From positions 1-16,799 of the forward strand of contig CADDZH010000111.1 of the NCBI GenBank assembly GCA_902812455.1: a stretch of DNA of 16,799 nucleotides, read 5' to 3'. The notes under the pieces are model-generated. The model had not been told where the DNA came from. It ran no database searches and was given only the letters and a program-made list of their open reading frames with translations. Position numbers and translations under genes: made by a program. Below, piece after piece: positions 13,715-16,799 of this stretch. Numbering within the stretch: the first letter of the stretch is position 1; every line of letters begins with the position of its first letter. The stretch comes from Chloroflexota bacterium (GTDB taxonomy: Bacteria > Chloroflexota > Ktedonobacteria > Ktedonobacterales > Ktedonobacteraceae).

Positions 13715-15763
13715 ATGTTCACAAAAATACTGATTGCCAACCGTGGCGAAATTGCCGTTCGCATTATGGCAACGTGCCACGACGTGGGCATACGCACTGT
13801 TGCCGTCTACTCTGAAGCCGACCGCCAGGCTTTGCATGTTCGCAAAGCCGATGAAGCCTACTACATTGGCCCTGCTCCCGCCTCGCAAAGCTACTTGAAT
13901 ATCGATCGCATCATTGAGGTCGCGAAGCAAAGTGGAGCAGAAGCCATCCATCCCGGCTATGGCTTCCTCGCAGAAAACCCTGCCTTTGTCGAAGCGTGCG
14001 AGCGGGCAGGCATCGTCTTCATCGGGCCGCCGGCTCCCGCTATGCGCCTGATGGGCTCAAAAATCGCCGCCAAAAAGCTCGCCATCTCGGTTCATGCCCC
14101 CGTCATTCCCGGCTACAACGGCGAGCAGCAAGACGACGAAACGCTCATACGCGAGGCTGAGCGCGTTGGCTATCCCCTGCTCATCAAGGCCTCGGCAGGT
14201 GGTGGTGGCAAAGGGATGCGCGAGGTCCACCGGCCCTCCGACTTCCCGGAGCAACTGGCCGGAGCGCGGCGCGAAGCCCTGGCAGCTTTTGGCGACGGCA
14301 CCGTCTTCCTGGAGCGCCTGATTCAACACCCGCGCCATGTCGAGATACAGGTGCTCGGCGATACCTATGGTAACCTTATCCATCTCGGTGAACGCGAATG
14401 CTCTATCCAGCGTCGCCACCAAAAAATCGTCGAAGAAAGCCCGTCCGTCGCCCTCACGTCTGAGCTTCGTGCCGAGATGGGTGCGGCAGCAGTGCGCATC
14501 GCCAGAGCTGCCAGCTACGTCAACGCAGGGACGATGGAATTTATGCTTGATACGGATGGCCGTTTCTACTTTATGGAGATGAATACCCGCCTGCAGGTAG
14601 AACACCCCGTGACCGAGCTTGTGACCGGCCTCGACCTTGTACGCCATCAATTGCTTATCGCCGCAGGCGAGCCGCTGGGCATTGCTCAGGAGCAGATACA
14701 GCCACGAGGACATGCCATCGAGATGCGCCTTTACGCCGAAGACCCTGCACAGAACTTCCTGCCGTCTACTGGCACCGTCACCAGCTTCATTGAGCCGCAA
14801 GGCCCCGGCATCCGCGTAGATAGCGGCATCGAGAGCGGCGATGAGATCACCCAGTTCTACGATCCCATGATCGCCAAATTGATCGTGTATGCGGAAAACC
14901 GGCCGGCAGCTATCGAACGCATGCGCAGCGCGTTGGAGCAGTGCGCCGTTTTCGGCGTCACGACCAACGCCTCTCTCCTGTATCAGATTGCCACACACCC
15001 GGCCTTCCAGGAGGGCCAGACGTATACCAGTTTCCTGGTTGAACATCATTTAACAGGCGAGACTGCTGAGCCGCAGCAACAGCCATTGCCCGCTGAGGCC
15101 CTGATCGCCGCCGCGTTCCGCGATATCATTGGCAATACGGCTATCACCACTGCCCAGCATGATGATGGTGATCATTTCTCGCCCACCAATCGTGCTATGA
15201 TCAGCCCCTGGAATACACTTGGCCCCTGGCGCATGATCGGTGACGCCCGGCAGATGACCTACCTCTACCAGGGCGAGGAACATACGGTGGCTATCAGGCC
15301 AACTGCAAGTCTTTCAGAGACATGGAGTGTGCAGGTCGATAGCCAACTGGCTGGCAACATGAGCTGCATGTTTGGCAACGATGATCTCGTCCTGCTCCGC
15401 AAGGCCGGCGCAGCTACCCAGCTCCAGGCCTATGTGCAGCACGCTGAGCATGAAACGGATGTCTTCCTGCACGGGCAGATGTACCGGCTGGAACGACGCC
15501 ATGCTCCTACCGTAGACGCAACCGCGCAAGGTGGCAGCACCAGCAGCGCGCAAAAAAGGCTTACCGCTCCCATGGCCGGCACCATCGTCAAAGTCAATGT
15601 CCGCGATGGCCAGGCAGTGAAGCAGCGCCAGGTGCTGGTCATTCTGAGCGCTATGAAGATGGAGCACACCATCACTGCTCCCTACGACGGCAAAGTCCGC
15701 CACGTCTTCTACCAGGAAGGGGCAGTTGTGAAAGGCGGAGCGACCGTCGTCGAAATGGAATAG
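13715..15763 (+). CDS. mccA: Biotin carboxylase/biotin carrier (alpha) subunit of methylcrotonyl-CoA carboxylase type
   Basis: A 682-residue acyl-CoA carboxylase alpha subunit. It carboxylates its own biotin with bicarbonate and ATP for transfer by the beta subunit. The biotin carboxylase domain (1 to about 450) begins KILIANRGEIAVRI. ATP-grasp residues include Lys158 and the glycine run SAGGGGKGMR, and the active-site segment EMNTRLQVEHP has Glu288, Asn290, Arg292 and Glu296. A variable linker region (about 450-610) is followed by a biotinyl domain (about 613-682) with the biotin-accepting Lys648 in LSAMKMEHT. The domain order and length fit MccA or PccA. MccA is preferred because the mccB- and liuC-like genes lie upstream, though about 3.8 kb away. 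ATG at 13715 has CAGGTG as a modest SD. Confidence 0.9.
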   Translation: MFTKILIANRGEIAVRIMATCHDVGIRTVAVYSEADRQALHVRKADEAYYIGPAPASQSYLNIDRIIEVAKQSGAEAIHPGYGFLAENPAFVEACERAGIVFIGPPAPAMRLMGSKIAAKKLAISVHAPVIPGYNGEQQDDETLIREAERVGYPLLIKASAGGGGKGMREVHRPSDFPEQLAGARREALAAFGDGTVFLERLIQHPRHVEIQVLGDTYGNLIHLGERECSIQRRHQKIVEESPSVALTSELRAEMGAAAVRIARAASYVNAGTMEFMLDTDGRFYFMEMNTRLQVEHPVTELVTGLDLVRHQLLIAAGEPLGIAQEQIQPRGHAIEMRLYAEDPAQNFLPSTGTVTSFIEPQGPGIRVDSGIESGDEITQFYDPMIAKLIVYAENRPAAIERMRSALEQCAVFGVTTNASLLYQIATHPAFQEGQTYTSFLVEHHLTGETAEPQQQPLPAEALIAAAFRDIIGNTAITTAQHDDGDHFSPTNRAMISPWNTLGPWRMIGDARQMTYLYQGEEHTVAIRPTASLSETWSVQVDSQLAGNMSCMFGNDDLVLLRKAGAATQLQAYVQHAEHETDVFLHGQMYRLERRHAPTVDATAQGGSTSSAQKRLTAPMAGTIVKVNVRDGQAVKQRQVLVILSAMKMEHTITAPYDGKVRHVFYQEGAVVKGGATVVEME

Positions 15764-15772
15764 CAGGAGTGC

Positions 15773-15789
15773 AGAGGGCGCAGCCCTTT
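15773..15789 (+). terminator. Short hairpin after the mccA-like gene
   Basis: AGAGGGC (15773-15779) can pair with GCCCTTT (15783-15789), with one G-T pair, around a 3-nt loop. It starts 10 nt after the stop codon. The following sequence is GC-rich rather than T-rich, so termination is probably incomplete at best. Confidence 0.3.
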
Positions 15790-15792
15790 GCC

Positions 15793-15854
15793 GGGCACCC
15801 TGCCTGGGAGACAGGTAATAGGGGACGCGGTCCGGGAGACCGTGTGCCGGGGAC
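15793..15854. repeat. Phased GGG-rich intergenic repeat, period 28 bp
   Basis: GGGAGAC occurs at 15806-15812 and 15834-15840. GGGGAC occurs at 15821-15826 and 15849-15854, with a variant GGGCAC at 15793-15798. The spacers alternate between 7 and 8 nt, giving an exact 28-bp period. Part of it folds into a stem: ACGCGGTC (15824-15831) with GACCGTGT (15838-15845) around the loop CCGGGA-type centre. It fills most of the gap between mccA and the dehydrogenase gene and ends about 50 bp before the dehydrogenase SD. It may be a family of dispersed extragenic repeats or a structured leader. Confidence 0.55.
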
Positions 15855-15912
15855 CCAGATTACTTCCTCCTTTTCATACTATACGAAATGTAATTGAAGA
15901 AAGGATTTACAT

Positions 15913-16799
15913 ATGCAACTTGGATTTATTGGTATAGGCGTGATGGGCCGCCCCATGACCCTGAACCTGCTCAAAGCAGGACATAATGTCACTATTTTTG
16001 CCCGCCACCCAGATAAACCGGAAGTGCAAGAAGTGATACATGCTGGGGCCAAACTTGCCCCCTCATCTCGCGCCGTTGCTATGGCCTCGGATATGGTAAT
16101 TACCATGGTGCCGAATTCGATGCAGGTAGAAGAGGTGGTCGCTGGCCCGCAAGGCATCTTCGAAGGAGCGCGCAAGGGACTGATTATCGCCGATATGAGC
16201 ACCATCGCGCCGGCCGTGAGTCGCAAACTGGCGCAAATGGCAGCAAAGCGTGATATGCACTTCCTCGATGCTCCGGTGAGTGGTGGCTCCCAGGGCGCCG
16301 TGAATGGCACGCTTACCATCATGGTTGGGGGCGAGCGCGAGATCTTTGAGCAGGCCCGTCCGATCTTCGAGGCTATGGGCAAGAAAGAAAATATTTTTTA
16401 TGTCGGGCCTAGCGGCTCCGGCGAGGTTGTCAAAATCGTCAACAATATCCTTACCGGCGCAATTGCCGCTGCGACGGCAGAGGCGCTTGTCTTAGGAGTA
16501 AAAAACGGCGTAGATCTGGATATTATGACTAAAATCATTAGTGTCAGCACAGGAGCAAGCTGGCAGCTTTCGAACCAGTTTCCGCTGCGCGCCTTCAACG
16601 GCAGCTTCCAGCCCGGCTTCATGACCGATCTGCTGCACAAAGACCTGGGGCTTGCGCTCGACCTGGCTGCCGAAAATCAAACACCAGTGGCAATGACGGC
16701 CCTGACCCGCCAACTGTATGAGATGGCCCGCGCTGCCGGCTATGGCCGCCAGGATTATACCTCGGTGCTCAAAGTGCTGGAAAACATGGCTGGCGTCGA
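15913..16799 (+). CDS. 3-hydroxyisobutyrate dehydrogenase family protein (partial, 3' end outside window)
   Basis: The first 295 codons of a beta-hydroxyacid dehydrogenase, open at the window end. The family oxidises 3-hydroxyisobutyrate to methylmalonate semialdehyde (valine breakdown), or related substrates such as tartronate semialdehyde, using NAD(P). The N-terminal Rossmann motif is LGFIGIGVMGRPM. The substrate-binding segment is DAPVSGGSQGAVNGTLTIMVGG. The catalytic Lys174 lies in SGEVVKIVNN, and the LLHKDLGLALDLA segment is typical of the helical C-terminal domain. The normal length is about 290-300, so only a few residues are missing. ATG at 15913 has AAAGGA about 7 nt upstream. Position after mccA suggests branched-chain amino acid catabolism, but substrate is not proved. 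Confidence 0.88.
   Translation, partial: MQLGFIGIGVMGRPMTLNLLKAGHNVTIFARHPDKPEVQEVIHAGAKLAPSSRAVAMASDMVITMVPNSMQVEEVVAGPQGIFEGARKGLIIADMSTIAPAVSRKLAQMAAKRDMHFLDAPVSGGSQGAVNGTLTIMVGGEREIFEQARPIFEAMGKKENIFYVGPSGSGEVVKIVNNILTGAIAAATAEALVLGVKNGVDLDIMTKIISVSTGASWQLSNQFPLRAFNGSFQPGFMTDLLHKDLGLALDLAAENQTPVAMTALTRQLYEMARAAGYGRQDYTSVLKVLENMAGV

Noticed and set aside
14057..15049. A 330-codon open frame on the minus strand
   Set aside because: It is fully antisense to the biotin carboxylase gene, which has complete motifs, and reads as a shadow of its codon bias. The same holds for the frames at 4751-5647 and 7411-8286.
15793..15854. G-quadruplex
   Set aside because: The G-runs of three or four are separated by about 10-12 nt, so the loops are too long for a confident call.

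Overview
The window looks like chromosomal DNA from a filamentous Chloroflexota bacterium, most likely class Ktedonobacteria. This is an inference from gene content, not a database result. The pointers are a PknB-type kinase fused to a long extracytoplasmic domain, a short SARP/BTAD regulator without an ATPase domain, a small 82-residue protein of a kind I associate with Ktedonobacteria, a YflT-type stress protein, a CRISPR repeat ending in ATTGAAAC, and moderately high G+C. Most starts have good Shine-Dalgarno (SD) sequences, and several intergenic regions hold recognisable -35/-10 promoters.

Left part (1-3137): the distal end of a CRISPR array (two identical 37-bp repeats) stops 8 bp before the stop codon of a 52-codon remnant. 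The remnant resembles the C-terminus of a type ISP restriction/helicase protein. Directly beyond it, on the minus strand, lies a cobalamin-independent methionine synthase-like gene. Across a divergent intergenic region is an NCS1 nucleobase permease.

Middle (3138-7161): a receptor-like Ser/Thr kinase with its own near-consensus promoter runs into (converges on) a two-gene minus-strand unit, a SET-domain methyltransferase followed by an MBL-fold hydrolase.

Right part (7162-16799): this is a leucine/branched-chain acyl-CoA degradation locus. The biotin-dependent carboxyltransferase subunit (mccB-like) and a methylglutaconyl-CoA hydratase-like crotonase (liuC-like) are adjacent. The matching biotin carboxylase/biotin carrier subunit (mccA-like) lies 3.8 kb further on, followed by a 3-hydroxyisobutyrate dehydrogenase-family gene cut by the window end. 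Together MccB and MccA would carboxylate 3-methylcrotonyl-CoA to 3-methylglutaconyl-CoA, the crotonase would hydrate that product, and the dehydrogenase would act in valine breakdown or on a related beta-hydroxyacid.

The 3.8 kb between the pathway genes holds a plus-strand YflT-type stress protein and a minus-strand block: a SARP/BTAD regulator, a possible 26-codon ORF, the 82-residue protein, a 197-residue protein of unknown function, and a helix-hairpin-helix protein with a beta-rich C-terminal domain. This block is the best candidate here for an undescribed functional module. A phased GGG-rich repeat sits in the intergenic region after mccA.
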